Positions 26,605 through 35,524 of a stretch of 64,000 nucleotides of DNA are shown here, one piece after another. This DNA comes from AC-51 sp036265325 (GTDB taxonomy: Bacteria; Actinomycetota; UBA4738; HRBIN12), in contig DATAPH010000091.1 of NCBI GenBank assembly GCA_036265325.1, forward strand, positions 1 through 64,000, read 5' to 3'. How positions within the stretch are numbered: the first letter of the stretch is position 1; each line of letters starts with the position of its first letter. The notes beneath the pieces are model-generated. The model saw nothing but the letters and a program-made list of their open reading frames with translations. It had not been told where the DNA came from and ran no database searches. Position numbers and translations under genes: made by a program.

Positions 26605-27078
26605 ATGATCGAGATGGAACTGACCGGCGTCCGGGTGGAACTGCCCACGAACCAGCCCATCGCCCTGCTTCGCGAGCGCGAGGGGGAGCGGTACCTCCCG
26701 ATCTGGATCGGACCTGCCGAAGCCGCCTCGATCGCGATGGCCTTGCAAGGCGTCGCTACGCCCCGCCCGATGACCCACGATCTGATGAAGACGATGCTGG
26801 ACGACCTCACGGTCCGGATCGTCCAGATCGTCGTCACCGAGCTCCGCGAGAGCACCTTCTACGCCGTGATCACGATGGAACGCAACGGTGACCGTCTGGA
26901 GATCTCGGCACGGCCCTCGGACGCGATGGCGCTCGCGGTGCGGATGGCGGTACCGATCTACGCCGCCGAGGAAGTGCTGGACGAGGCCGCGATCCTGATC
27001 CCCGGCGAAGAGGACGAAGAGGTCGAGAAGTTCCGGGAGTTCCTCGACAACATCAGTCCGGACGACTTCGCGTCCTGA
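26605..27078 (+). CDS. Bifunctional nuclease family protein (DUF151)
   Basis: 157 residues. The DUF151/BFN fold runs through LPIWIGPAEAASIAMAL, RPMTHDLMK and ISARPSDAMALAVR. Homologs were described as RNase/DNase in plants, and in actinobacteria (Rv1829) the gene lies between two merR genes, as here. An acidic tail (EEDEEVEKF) ends the protein. The ATG at 26605 begins the conserved MIEMELTGVRV; a longer frame from 26563 is not needed. Confidence 0.88.
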   Translation: MIEMELTGVRVELPTNQPIALLREREGERYLPIWIGPAEAASIAMALQGVATPRPMTHDLMKTMLDDLTVRIVQIVVTELRESTFYAVITMERNGDRLEISARPSDAMALAVRMAVPIYAAEEVLDEAAILIPGEEDEEVEKFREFLDNISPDDFAS

Positions 27079-27091
27079 CGCGCCCGCAGGC

Positions 27092-27550
27092 TCAGCCGTA
27101 GAAGAAGACCGTCACCCACAGCGCGCCGTTCACGCGCGTGGCGCCGATCGCGACGTGCTTGAAGCAGCTGTTGAGGATGTTGGCGCGGTGCTCGGGGCTC
27201 GCCATGAACGCCTTCTCCACGTCAGCGACGGTTCCCCCGCTCACCGCGATGTTCTCGCCCCAGCAGTGCCAGGGCATCCCCTTCAGGTAGGCGGCCGCCG
27301 GGTTGCTCGTGTGCTCGAGCTTGCCGGTGTTGGCCATCCATCGAGAGTGTTCGAGCGCGACCTTCGACATCACGCGGTTGATCCCGACGTCGAGTCGTGA
27401 GAACCGGCCGCGGCTGACGTTCGTCGCCCTGAACATCGAGTGCCGGTCGGTCCACCGGCCGGCGCCGGCGTGTGCCGGGGCGGCGACGAGGGCCGTCGTC
27501 ATCGCGACGGCGACCGCCGTGGTCGCGATCAGGCGTCCGATCGTCCGCAT
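27092..27550 (-). CDS. Secreted CAP/SCP-domain protein
   Basis: 152 residues. A signal peptide (residues 1-28, ending APAHA) precedes a short CAP domain with HSRWMANTGKLEH, WGENIA and the motif FMASPEHRANILN. Bacterial CAP proteins are extracellular, and their substrates are mostly unknown. It is related to the second CAP protein at 31565-32014. It stands on the opposite strand to the surrounding genes, 14 nt tail to tail from the DUF151 gene. Confidence 0.85.
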   Translation of the reverse strand: MRTIGRLIATTAVAVAMTTALVAAPAHAGAGRWTDRHSMFRATNVSRGRFSRLDVGINRVMSKVALEHSRWMANTGKLEHTSNPAAAYLKGMPWHCWGENIAVSGGTVADVEKAFMASPEHRANILNSCFKHVAIGATRVNGALWVTVFFYG

Positions 27551-27687
27551 CTGCCCTTGCCCTCCGGTGCCGTAGGTCCGTGATGTAGTGCCGTGTGACT
27601 AGTGCAGGCATCGGCCGGTCGGGGGGCAGCCTTGAGGGCCCTTCTGGGAGGGGGTTCCGGCCGGTTCTCCATCGGCGCCGAGGCGCC

Positions 27688-27717
27688 TTGACGGGGGGTC
27701 GGCGCCCCCCGTACGCT
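27688..27717 (+). promoter_or_regulatory. merR-type promoter with dyad-filled spacer
   Basis: TTGACG (27688-27693) and TACGCT (27712-27717) are 18 nt apart. A perfect 8-bp dyad, ACGGGGGG (27691-27698) and CCCCCCGT (27705-27712), lies between and into the two hexamers. This is the layout on which MerR proteins act. Confidence 0.6.
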
Positions 27718-27720
27718 GCT

Positions 27721-27740
27721 GAATCACATCCTCGTGATTC
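27721..27740. promoter_or_regulatory. Second dyad at the merR start site
   Basis: GAATCAC and GTGATTC form a perfect 7-bp inverted repeat with a 6-nt centre, just after the -10 box and across the expected transcription start. It may be an operator. Confidence 0.45.
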
Positions 27741-27765
27741 CCTTCCCCGAACGGAGCGTGTCGTG

Positions 27766-28224
27766 ATGGCCGAGCAAGGGTTCGCCGCACCAGAGGTCTG
27801 CAAGATCGTGCAGATCACCTACCGCCAGCTGGACTACTGGGCCCGCACGGAGCTGGTGACGCCCTCGATCCGCGACGCCTCCGGCAGCGGCACCCAGCGC
27901 CTCTACTCGTTCCAGGATCTGGTCACGCTCAAGGTGATCAAGAACCTGCTCGACACCGGCGTCTCGCTCCAACGGGTGCGCAACGCCGTGGAACACCTGC
28001 GCGACATGGACCGTCCGCTCACCGGGGTGACGCTGATGTCCGACGGGCGCGGGGTCTATGAGGCGCATTCCCCCGAGGCGGTGGTCGACCTCCTGCAGAG
28101 CGGCCAGGGCGTCTTCGCGATCGCGATCGACCGGGTCTGGAGCGACGTGGAGAAGGCGGTTCCGAAGTCGAAGACGACCGCCAAGGCCGCGACCGGCCGC
28201 CGCCGAGCAGCTGGGGGCGCATGA
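27766..28224 (+). CDS. MerR-family regulator (Rv1830-like)
   Basis: 152 residues. A single MerR helix-turn-helix (VCKIVQITYRQLDYWART, then SGTQRLYSFQDLVTLKVIKNLL) is followed by a helical segment and a Lys/Ala/Arg-rich basic tail. Rv1830 has the same place before gcvP. The upstream promoter and dyads suggest autoregulation. A GTG directly before the ATG is an equal alternative. The preceding 215 nt contain this promoter and no other gene. Confidence 0.87.
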   Translation: MAEQGFAAPEVCKIVQITYRQLDYWARTELVTPSIRDASGSGTQRLYSFQDLVTLKVIKNLLDTGVSLQRVRNAVEHLRDMDRPLTGVTLMSDGRGVYEAHSPEAVVDLLQSGQGVFAIAIDRVWSDVEKAVPKSKTTAKAATGRRRAAGGA

Positions 28225-28586
28225 GCGCCCAACCGGCGATGGATCCATTGCCGAGCGACGAGGTTCGGTTCGCGCACGCCTCGGAGCGGCAGTTCGCCCG
28301 GTTGCTCGACTTCTACCAGATCACCTGGGCTTACGAGCCCACCTCGTTCCCGATCGCGTGGGACAAAGAGGGACAGCCGGTCCAGCGCTTCACGCCGGAC
28401 TTCTATCTGCCGGAGTTCGATCTCTACATCGAGATCACAACGCTGAACCAGAAGCTGGTCACGAAGAAGAACCGCAAGGTCCGGCGCCTCCGCGAGCGAT
28501 ACCCCGAGATCCGCTGCAAGGTCTTCTACCAACGTGACTATCTGTCCCTGGTCACGAAGTACGGCCTTGAGGATGCGTCGGGCTGA
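28221..28586 (+). CDS. PD-(D/E)XK nuclease-like small protein
   Basis: 121 residues. The stretch RFTPDFYLPEFDLYIEITT has the form of a PD-(D/E)XK core (Asp of TPDF, Glu of YIEI), but the position of the catalytic Lys is Thr; Lys residues follow in KLVTKKNRKVRRL. It may be an altered nuclease fold or a nucleic-acid-binding version. It overlaps the MerR gene by 4 nt, and the two may be co-transcribed. Function unknown. Confidence 0.65.
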   Translation: MSAQPAMDPLPSDEVRFAHASERQFARLLDFYQITWAYEPTSFPIAWDKEGQPVQRFTPDFYLPEFDLYIEITTLNQKLVTKKNRKVRRLRERYPEIRCKVFYQRDYLSLVTKYGLEDASG

Positions 28587-28611
28587 CCACGTCGATCGTG
28601 ACGCCCGTTCG

Positions 28612-28617
28612 TAAACT
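28612..28617 (+). promoter_or_regulatory. -10 box of a likely leaderless gcvPA mRNA
   Basis: TAAACT lies 6 nt before the gcvPA GTG; no SD sequence is present. Confidence 0.5.
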
Positions 28618-28623
28618 CGGCGC

Positions 28624-29952
28624 GTGACGACCTTCACGCCGCACACCGACGACGAGGTGCGCGAGATGCTCGCGACGATCGGCGCGGGATCTATCGACGA
28701 CCTGTTCGAGGCGATCCCGCCCGCGCTGCGCCTGGACCATCCGTTGGATCTCGCGCAGGGGCTTTCGGAACAGGAAGTCGTCGACGAGCTCGGCCGGCTC
28801 GCCGAGCGGAACCGTTCGCTCGACGAGCTCGTGTGCTTCGCCGGCAGGGGTGCCTACGACCACTACATCCCGTCGGTGGTGTGGGCGATCGCCGGCCGCT
28901 CGGAGTTCTCGACCGCGTACACGCCGTACCAGCCGGAGCTCTCGCAGGGCGTGCTGCAGGCGCTGTTCGAGTACCAGTCGATGATCTGCGCCCTGACCGC
29001 GATGGAGGTGTCGAACGCGTCGCTCTACGACGGCGCGACCGCGCTCGTCGAAGCGGTCCGGATGAGCGTCGGCCCCGGGCGGCGGCGGGTGGTTCTCGCC
29101 GGCGGCGTCGACCCGCGACTCGTCGAGACCGTGCGGACGTACGCGAAGGGACCGCATCTCGAGATCGACCAGCTTGGCGAGGTCGACGGCGCCGGCGGCC
29201 TCCCGTCGTCGTTCGACGCCGACGTCGCCGCCGTGGTGATCCAACACCCGAACGTCCACGGGATCCTCGAGGACGTTGCTGCCTGGGCCGAGGTGGCGCA
29301 CGCTGCGGGCGCGCGGGTTATCGAGGTGTTCGACCCAACGTCGCTCGGCATCGTCGCACCACCCGGCGACCTCGGCGTCGACATCGCCGTCGCGGAGGGC
29401 CAGTCGCTCGGCAACCATCTCGCCTTCGGTGGTCCCTACCTCGGGATCTTAGCGGCGCGGATGCGCGACGTTCGACGTATGCCCGGCCGCATCGTCGGTG
29501 AGACAGTCGACGTCGCCGGCCGGCCCGGCTACGTGTTGACGCTGCAGGCGCGCGAGCAGCACATCCGCCGCGAGAAGGCGACGTCCAACATCTGTACCAA
29601 CCAGACGCTGATGGCGATCGCCGCGACGATCCACCTGGCGTGGCTCGGTCCAGCAGGGCTGCGCGAGCTGGGGGAGCGGTGTGCGGCGAAGGCTGCCTAC
29701 GCGCTCGGGGTCCTGACCGCCGTGTCGGGCGTCGAGGCGGCGTTCCCGGGCGCGCCGATCTTCAAGGAGTTCACGGTTCGGATGCCGCGCCCGGCGTCCG
29801 AGGTCGTGGACGCGCTCGTGGCACGCGGCATCCTCGCCGGTGTGCCGGCCCCGTGGCTCGGCGACGACGCGTTGATCGTGGCCGTCACCGAACGGCGAAC
29901 GCGCCAACAGATAGACGCGTTCGCCGCCGCGCTGACGGACGTGCTCGCATGA
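28624..29952 (+). CDS. gcvPA: Glycine dehydrogenase (decarboxylating) subunit 1
   Basis: 442 residues, the N-terminal half of P protein encoded separately. Family landmarks are YTPYQPELSQGVLQALFEYQ, YDGATALVEA and the C-terminal GIPAPW-like GVPAPWLGDD. With GcvPB it decarboxylates glycine and loads GcvH. Mycobacteria instead have a single fused GcvP. GTG start with a leaderless-type -10 box; the stop overlaps gcvPB (ATGA). Confidence 0.94.
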   Translation: MTTFTPHTDDEVREMLATIGAGSIDDLFEAIPPALRLDHPLDLAQGLSEQEVVDELGRLAERNRSLDELVCFAGRGAYDHYIPSVVWAIAGRSEFSTAYTPYQPELSQGVLQALFEYQSMICALTAMEVSNASLYDGATALVEAVRMSVGPGRRRVVLAGGVDPRLVETVRTYAKGPHLEIDQLGEVDGAGGLPSSFDADVAAVVIQHPNVHGILEDVAAWAEVAHAAGARVIEVFDPTSLGIVAPPGDLGVDIAVAEGQSLGNHLAFGGPYLGILAARMRDVRRMPGRIVGETVDVAGRPGYVLTLQAREQHIRREKATSNICTNQTLMAIAATIHLAWLGPAGLRELGERCAAKAAYALGVLTAVSGVEAAFPGAPIFKEFTVRMPRPASEVVDALVARGILAGVPAPWLGDDALIVAVTERRTRQQIDAFAAALTDVLA

Positions 29953-31421
29953 GCGACGTCGGCGCTCCGGTCCGGCGGCAAGGCCCGCCCGCACCCGGCA
30001 CGATCATGGCGGCCTCGCAGGCCGGCCGCCGCGCGTCGTCGCTCGCGGCACCCGACGTTCCTGACGCTCCGATCCCCGACGCGTTCGCGCGCGCGACGCC
30101 GCCCGCGCTACCCGAGGTCGGCGAGGTCGACGTGGTTCGGCATTACACGCGGCTATCGCAGGAGAACTACGGCCTCGACACGGGCTTCTATCCGCTGGGG
30201 TCGTGCTCGATGAAGTACAACCCCAAGGTCGCCGAGACCGTCGCCACCGCGCCGGGGTTCGCGCGCCTGCATCCGTTGCAGCCCGACCGGACCGCACAGG
30301 GCACGCTCGAGCTGTTGTGGCGGCTGGAGCAGGCGCTGTGCGCGATCACCGGCATGGCTCGCGCAACAGTGCAGCCACCCGCGGGCGCCTGCGGCGAGAT
30401 GACGGGGCTCCTGATCATGCGGGCGGCGCACGCGGCCGCCGGCCGTGAACGGCGGACGGTTCTGATCCCGGACTCCGCGCATGGCACCAACCCCGCCAGC
30501 GTGCACCTCGGTGGATACGACGCGGTCGCGGTGCCATCAGGCGCGGACGGCCTGGTCGACGTCGCCGCGCTCGAGGCGATGGTGGACGACAACGTCGCGG
30601 GGTTGATGCTAACGAACCCCAACACGCTCGGCCTGTTCGAACGCGACATCGCGCGCATCGCCGCCGCGGTGCACGGCGTCGGCGGCTACGTGTACTACGA
30701 CGGCGCGAACCTGAACGCGATCATGGGCCGTACGCGACCCGGCGACATGGGGTTCGACATCGTGCACATCAACACGCACAAGACGTTCGCGACCCCGCAC
30801 GGTGGCGGGGGTCCCGGCGCAGGCCCGGTCGGGGTCGTCGAGGAGCTCGTGCCCTTCCTGCCGGTGCCGAGGATCGAGCGCGACGGCGACCGCTTCGTGG
30901 TCGTCGACGACGTGGCCACCTCGATCGGGCGGGTGCACGGCTTCCACGGAAACGTCGGGATCTTGGTGCGCGCGTACGTGTATCTGTTGCTCCACGGTCG
31001 CGACGGGCTGCGAGACGTGAGCGACCGCGCGGTGTTGAACGCGAACTACTTGGCCGCGGTCGTCCGCGAGGCGTTCCCGCTCGCGTTCCCGGACTCCCCG
31101 CCGATGCACGAGTTCGTCGCCACGGCCGCACCGCTCGAACGTGAGACAGGGATCCGCGCGATGGATGTCGCGAAGCGGGTGATCGATCTCGGGTTCCACC
31201 CGTCGACCGTGTACTTCCCGCTCGTCGTCGACGAGGCGATGATGGTGGAGCCGACCGAGACCGAATCGAAGGCGACGCTGGACGCGTTCGCCGCCGCGCT
31301 GCTCCAAGCCGCGAAGGAAGCTGCGAGCGATCCCGACCTGTTGCACGACGCTCCGGTCAGCACACCCGTCGGCAGGTTGGACGAGGCCCGCGCCGCGCGA
31401 CATCTGGTCCTGCACTGGTAG
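29949..31421 (+). CDS. gcvPB: Glycine dehydrogenase (decarboxylating) subunit 2
   Basis: 490 residues, the catalytic half of split P protein. The PLP-binding Lys278 lies in HINTHKTF, followed by the glycine-rich ATPHGGGGPG. Other family blocks are FYPLGSCSMKYNPK and PDSAHGTNPAS. The frame is open upstream but homology begins here. No glycine riboswitch was seen before either gcvP gene. Confidence 0.94.
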   Translation: MSDVGAPVRRQGPPAPGTIMAASQAGRRASSLAAPDVPDAPIPDAFARATPPALPEVGEVDVVRHYTRLSQENYGLDTGFYPLGSCSMKYNPKVAETVATAPGFARLHPLQPDRTAQGTLELLWRLEQALCAITGMARATVQPPAGACGEMTGLLIMRAAHAAAGRERRTVLIPDSAHGTNPASVHLGGYDAVAVPSGADGLVDVAALEAMVDDNVAGLMLTNPNTLGLFERDIARIAAAVHGVGGYVYYDGANLNAIMGRTRPGDMGFDIVHINTHKTFATPHGGGGPGAGPVGVVEELVPFLPVPRIERDGDRFVVVDDVATSIGRVHGFHGNVGILVRAYVYLLLHGRDGLRDVSDRAVLNANYLAAVVREAFPLAFPDSPPMHEFVATAAPLERETGIRAMDVAKRVIDLGFHPSTVYFPLVVDEAMMVEPTETESKATLDAFAAALLQAAKEAASDPDLLHDAPVSTPVGRLDEARAARHLVLHW

Positions 31422-31564
31422 ACGCTGCGCTGCAGGGTTCGCCCGACGCACGACCGACTATCTAGTCATCTTTGACCAGCGTTCTCTCAAGCCCTCCACG
31501 GCCCGACCGATGAACCGGGGGAGTGGGCGGCAGATGGGCCGCCCGGGCACCGGGGGTTGGAGAG

Positions 31565-32014
31565 ATGCGACGTGGTCTCGTGCGGATCGTGGCAGTGGGC
31601 GCCCTGACGATCGGGCTCGCCGCGACCGCGGTCGGCGTGGCGACGCCTGCGAGCGCCCAGCTGCGGCGGACGAAGATGCTCGCCTGGGTGAATCACTCGC
31701 GAGCCGAGCACCACGTCCACCGACTGCGCATGGTCCGGTCGGTCGTCGGGCTCGCCCACGACCACAACCTGGCGATGGCGAAGAAGGACCGGCTGTTCCA
31801 CACGTCGGACCTGGGCTACAGGCTCCGGTACGTCGACTGGCATTCCTGGGGCGAGAACGTCGGGGCCGGCGTCACGCCGTACGGCTTGTTCAAGGCCTAC
31901 ATGGCGAGCCCGGAGCACCGGGCGAACATGCTGAGCACGGGCTTCCGCCGCGTGGGCATCTCGTTCGTTGAACGGCGCGGGGTCTTGTGGTCCACGCTCA
32001 TCTTCTACGGCTGA
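31565..32014 (+). CDS. Secreted CAP/SCP-domain protein, second copy
   Basis: 149 residues. Signal peptide (1-31, ending TPASA) then a CAP domain with WVNHSRAEHHVHRLR, WGENVGAG and YMASPEHRANML. It resembles the protein at 27092-27550, and both end in FYG. The ATG at 31565 starts a proper signal peptide. The 143-nt gap before it holds a 12-bp palindrome GACTATCTAGTC (31456-31467) and a hairpin (31525-31531 with 31538-31544). Confidence 0.83.
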   Translation: MRRGLVRIVAVGALTIGLAATAVGVATPASAQLRRTKMLAWVNHSRAEHHVHRLRMVRSVVGLAHDHNLAMAKKDRLFHTSDLGYRLRYVDWHSWGENVGAGVTPYGLFKAYMASPEHRANMLSTGFRRVGISFVERRGVLWSTLIFYG

Positions 32015-32035
32015 GCGCGGAGCTCGGTCTGGCAC

Positions 32036-32070
32036 GCATGAGGCCCGGGCCTTTGGCCCGGGCCTCATGC
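32036..32070. terminator. Bidirectional terminator
   Basis: A perfect 16-bp stem (32036-32051 with 32055-32070) closes a TTT loop between two convergent genes. It can serve the CAP gene and the DUF11 gene. Confidence 0.8.
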
Positions 32071-32087
32071 TTCGTTACGGATCGGTG

Positions 32088-35000
32088 TTACGCGTCGCGG
32101 CGACGCCGCCCGATCATCAGGGCCAGGGCGCCGAGGCCCAGGAGCATCAGGGTGATCAGTCCGAGCCGGGCTGCGTCCGACCCCGTGAAGGCGGTCGGCT
32201 GCGGAGGCTTCGGGTTGCTGTGGATCGCCTTGACGATCGTGACGTTCGCGTCGTCGTTGTCCTTGACGGTCTTGCCGAGGACGTCGGTTCCGGTCGCCGT
32301 GCCGACGTTGGTCACGAAGGGCTTCCCGGCCGGCAGCACGTAGTCCTTGTTGAGCGTCGCCGACTCGCCCGGCGCGAGTTGGTCGATGTCGCCGATGTGG
32401 CCGATGACGTCGTCGTCGACGCTGATGGTGTAGAGCGTCGTGTCGCCGGTGTTGGTGACGACGTAGGTGTAGGTAACCGTGTCGCCCGGGTTGCCCGAGA
32501 TCGGGTTAACCGTCTTCACGATCTGGATGGCCGGGTGGATCAGGTCGACCGACCAGGAAGACTCATCGGTCGTCGTCCGGCCGTCGTCGGCCGTGCCCTG
32601 CACCGTCGCGGTGTTCGGCAGCGGGTCGGGGTCGGTGTCGAGGACGACGTGGGTGCACTCGTACCGCCACACCTCGCCCTGCTCGAGCGCGTTGTCGCCG
32701 TCGTCACCGGAGACGTACACCGGCGCGCCCTCGTTGCAGTTCGGGTCGCTCACGGTGACGTTGAACAGCGTCTCCGGTGTCGTGAGCTGCACCGCGAAGT
32801 GGTACGTGACCGTGTCGCCCACGTGCGCGAAGTCCGGTCCCGTCTTGTCGATCTGGATGCCGAGGTCGGGGCAGTTGACCGTGATCTTGTCGCCGGCCTG
32901 ACCGCCGTCACCGTTGGAGATCGTCACCGTGGCGGTATTGTCGATCTCGCCGCAGGTGCTGGCGTCCGTGTCGGATGTGATGTGCACCGTGTAGCTGGTG
33001 CCGCCGGCCATGTTTCCGAAGTCGCACGTCAGGTCGCCCTGTGCGATCTTGCACAACTGCTGGCCGGTGCCGCCGTCGATCGACCAGTCGAGACCGGGGT
33101 TGGTCGGCAGCGGGTCGTCGAGGTGGACGTCCTTGGCCGTACCCGGACCGGCGTTCGCGACCGTGATCAGGAAGCCGACCTGCTCGGCGGCATCCACGGT
33201 GTTGTCGTCGGCCGTCTTCGTGACCGAGATGGCGGGGCAGTTGACCGTGATCGTGACGTTCCCGGTTGACGGGCTGCCGGCGTTGCTCGTGGTGACGCTC
33301 GCGCTGTTCACGACCTTGCCGCAGGTCGCCGCGATGGTGGGCGAGCTGATGTGCACCGTCTTGGTGGCGCCGGGTGCCATCGTCCCGAAGTTGCAGGTGA
33401 GAACGCCCGCTGTGATGGAGCAGTCCGCCGCTCCGGTCCCCCCGTCGATCGTCCAGCTCAGGCCGTCGTTCGTGGGAAGCGTGTCGGTCACGACCACGTT
33501 CGAGGCCGTGCCGGCGCCGCTGTTGGTGACGGTGACCGTGTAGCCGATCGCGTCGCCTGCGTTGACCACCGCGTCGTCGGCAACCTTCGAGATGTTCAGC
33601 GCCGCGCAGTTCACGGTGATCTGAACGATCCCGGTCGAAACCTGACCGTCGTTCGAGGCATCGGTGGTGCCGGTGTTGCTGATCGTGCCGCACGTCGCCG
33701 AGGTGGTCGGCGAGGTGATGTGCACCGTCGCGCTCGCGCCGGCCGCAAGGTTGAACCCGCCGCCGCCGCAGGTGAGCTCACCGGCGGTGATGCCACAGGA
33801 CCACCCGCCGGTCGTCGACTCGACGCTCCAGCTCAGGCCCGGGTTCGCGGGCAACGTGTCGTTGAGGACCACGTCGAACGCCTTGCCGGAACCGTTGTTG
33901 GTCACGCTCAGCGTGTAGCCGACCTGGTCGTCGGCCGACACGGAGCCCTTGTCCGCGACCTTCGTGATCTTGAGGTGGGGGCACTGGACCGTGATCGTCG
34001 CGGTCGCGGAGTTGTCCGAGCCGAAGTTCGGGTCCTCGTTGTCCGCGGCGACGGTGGCGGTGTTGGTGAGGGTGCCGCAGTCGGCCTGGTCGGTCGTCCC
34101 GACGATATGCACCGAGTTCGAGGTGCCCTCGGCCATGTCCCCGAAGGAGCAGTTCAGCACGCCCGATGCGATGGTGCAGTCGGGCTTGTCCGGAGACTCG
34201 TGCCACGCGACGCCGGTCGGCAACACGTCGTGCACCGTGACGTTGGTGGCCGTCCCGGGACCGTCGTTCGTCGCCGTGATCGTGTAGCCGGCGTCCTGCC
34301 CGGCGCTGACCGTCGCGTCGTCCGCAACCTTCGTCACCGACACGTTCGGCTTCTTGACGATCGCGCTCGGCTGGATGCTGCGGTCCTGGTTCTTGTTGCC
34401 GCTGCCGTCGAGGTTCTGCGTCCGCATGTGCCAGGGCGCGCCCGACACGGTCGCGGCGCCGTTCGGCGTGTTCGCAGCGGTGACCCAGTAGTCGGACTGG
34501 GCGATGTGCGCGCCCCAGGCGAACAGGGCGGCCGACCCGGTGGTGGTGAACGTCACCGTGATGTCGGCGCTGCTGTTGTTGCTCGTCGGGCCCGAGTGGC
34601 TCGGCACGGTCAGGCTGTCGATCGTGCCGCCGTACAGGGTGAGGTCGCGGCTGACGCCGGCGAACGCCTCAGCGCCTGCGACCGTCTTCCCCGGCTTGGT
34701 GGGGGAGCCCGGCCCGAACGGGTCGCTCTTGAACGTGGCGGTGTGCGCCGCAGGGAGGCTGGGGCACAGCGACGAAACAGCGCCGCCGCCCGATCCACAC
34801 AGGTTCGGGCTTTCGGTGTCGTTCCACGTCGCGAGGAAGTCGTAGGCGAGGTGGCCGCCTGCGGTGAAGTCGTAGTTCAGGTGGATCGTGTGCTGACCGG
34901 CCTGCAGGCCTTCGACCGCCAGGCGGAACGGCACAACGTCGCTCTCGTGGTAGGCGGAGTTGTTCTTGTTCAGGTCGCCGTTCTGCCAGCCCTGACCGGA

Positions 35001-35246
35001 CAGGTTCGCCCACTGATCCAGGTTGACGTTGAGCGACGCGAGGCTGCCCGCCAAGACGGTGGAGCTCGCGCTGCGCGCGGTGCCGCCGTCGCCGGTGTTG
35101 ACCTGACCCATCGTCAGGCTCGGCCCGCCGGCGTTCGCAGGCAACGCCGCCTGGCCGAAGCCGACCGCGAAGACCAAGAGCGAACAGAACGCCGTGACGA
35201 CCGCGCGTCGCCCACTGCGGCCGCGCGTTGTGCGGTGCGATCTCAT
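32088..35246 (-). CDS. Large DUF11-repeat cell-surface protein
   Basis: 1052 residues. Signal peptide (about 1-40), an N-terminal beta-rich domain (about 45-300), then six Ig-like repeats of the DUF11/conserved-repeat type, the first four opening with V/L/ISVTKVADD-like strands and each carrying two or more cysteines. The C terminus is a wall-anchor-like signal: PTAFTGSDA, about 20 hydrophobic residues and RRRRDA. The ATG at 35246 is chosen because GGAGG lies 8 nt upstream; the ATG at 35276 has no spacing from its RBS. Such proteins are usually sheath or adhesion components. No sortase is in the window. Confidence 0.85.
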   Translation of the reverse strand: MRSHRTTRGRSGRRAVVTAFCSLLVFAVGFGQAALPANAGGPSLTMGQVNTGDGGTARSASSTVLAGSLASLNVNLDQWANLSGQGWQNGDLNKNNSAYHESDVVPFRLAVEGLQAGQHTIHLNYDFTAGGHLAYDFLATWNDTESPNLCGSGGGAVSSLCPSLPAAHTATFKSDPFGPGSPTKPGKTVAGAEAFAGVSRDLTLYGGTIDSLTVPSHSGPTSNNSSADITVTFTTTGSAALFAWGAHIAQSDYWVTAANTPNGAATVSGAPWHMRTQNLDGSGNKNQDRSIQPSAIVKKPNVSVTKVADDATVSAGQDAGYTITATNDGPGTATNVTVHDVLPTGVAWHESPDKPDCTIASGVLNCSFGDMAEGTSNSVHIVGTTDQADCGTLTNTATVAADNEDPNFGSDNSATATITVQCPHLKITKVADKGSVSADDQVGYTLSVTNNGSGKAFDVVLNDTLPANPGLSWSVESTTGGWSCGITAGELTCGGGGFNLAAGASATVHITSPTTSATCGTISNTGTTDASNDGQVSTGIVQITVNCAALNISKVADDAVVNAGDAIGYTVTVTNSGAGTASNVVVTDTLPTNDGLSWTIDGGTGAADCSITAGVLTCNFGTMAPGATKTVHISSPTIAATCGKVVNSASVTTSNAGSPSTGNVTITVNCPAISVTKTADDNTVDAAEQVGFLITVANAGPGTAKDVHLDDPLPTNPGLDWSIDGGTGQQLCKIAQGDLTCDFGNMAGGTSYTVHITSDTDASTCGEIDNTATVTISNGDGGQAGDKITVNCPDLGIQIDKTGPDFAHVGDTVTYHFAVQLTTPETLFNVTVSDPNCNEGAPVYVSGDDGDNALEQGEVWRYECTHVVLDTDPDPLPNTATVQGTADDGRTTTDESSWSVDLIHPAIQIVKTVNPISGNPGDTVTYTYVVTNTGDTTLYTISVDDDVIGHIGDIDQLAPGESATLNKDYVLPAGKPFVTNVGTATGTDVLGKTVKDNDDANVTIVKAIHSNPKPPQPTAFTGSDAARLGLITLMLLGLGALALMIGRRRRDA

Positions 35247-35524
35247 CTGGTTAGCCTCCAGGTCCAAGGTCCTCATCCTCCGAAGCCGTGTTCTTCGAGA
35301 CGTGGGAGGGACGCCATACGCCCCACCTCTGTCTCCCCACGTCAGAAGCTACGCCGGCACCTGGGGGACAGCATCGGGCGAAGGGTGTGACCCAGCGCCC
35401 CTCCCTGGGTCGTAGACCGTTCGGACTTGGTTGGCGATGAGTGTGGCGGCGCAGTGCGTATCAGACAAACGTGCTGGTCATGCAGAGAACCGCTCACGCG
35501 GCGTTGCGAGGGTCGATCGTGGCG

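Noticed and set aside
28587..28623. Glycine riboswitch before gcvPA
   Set aside because: Only 37 nt separate it from the preceding gene; a -10 box fits, and an aptamer does not.
32088..35246. CRISPR array suggested by repeated sequence
   Set aside because: The repeats are about 110 codons long, diverged and in frame, and encode DUF11 domains.
33351..35390. A 679-codon open frame on the plus strand
   Set aside because: Antisense of the DUF11 repeat gene; its periodicity only mirrors the repeats.
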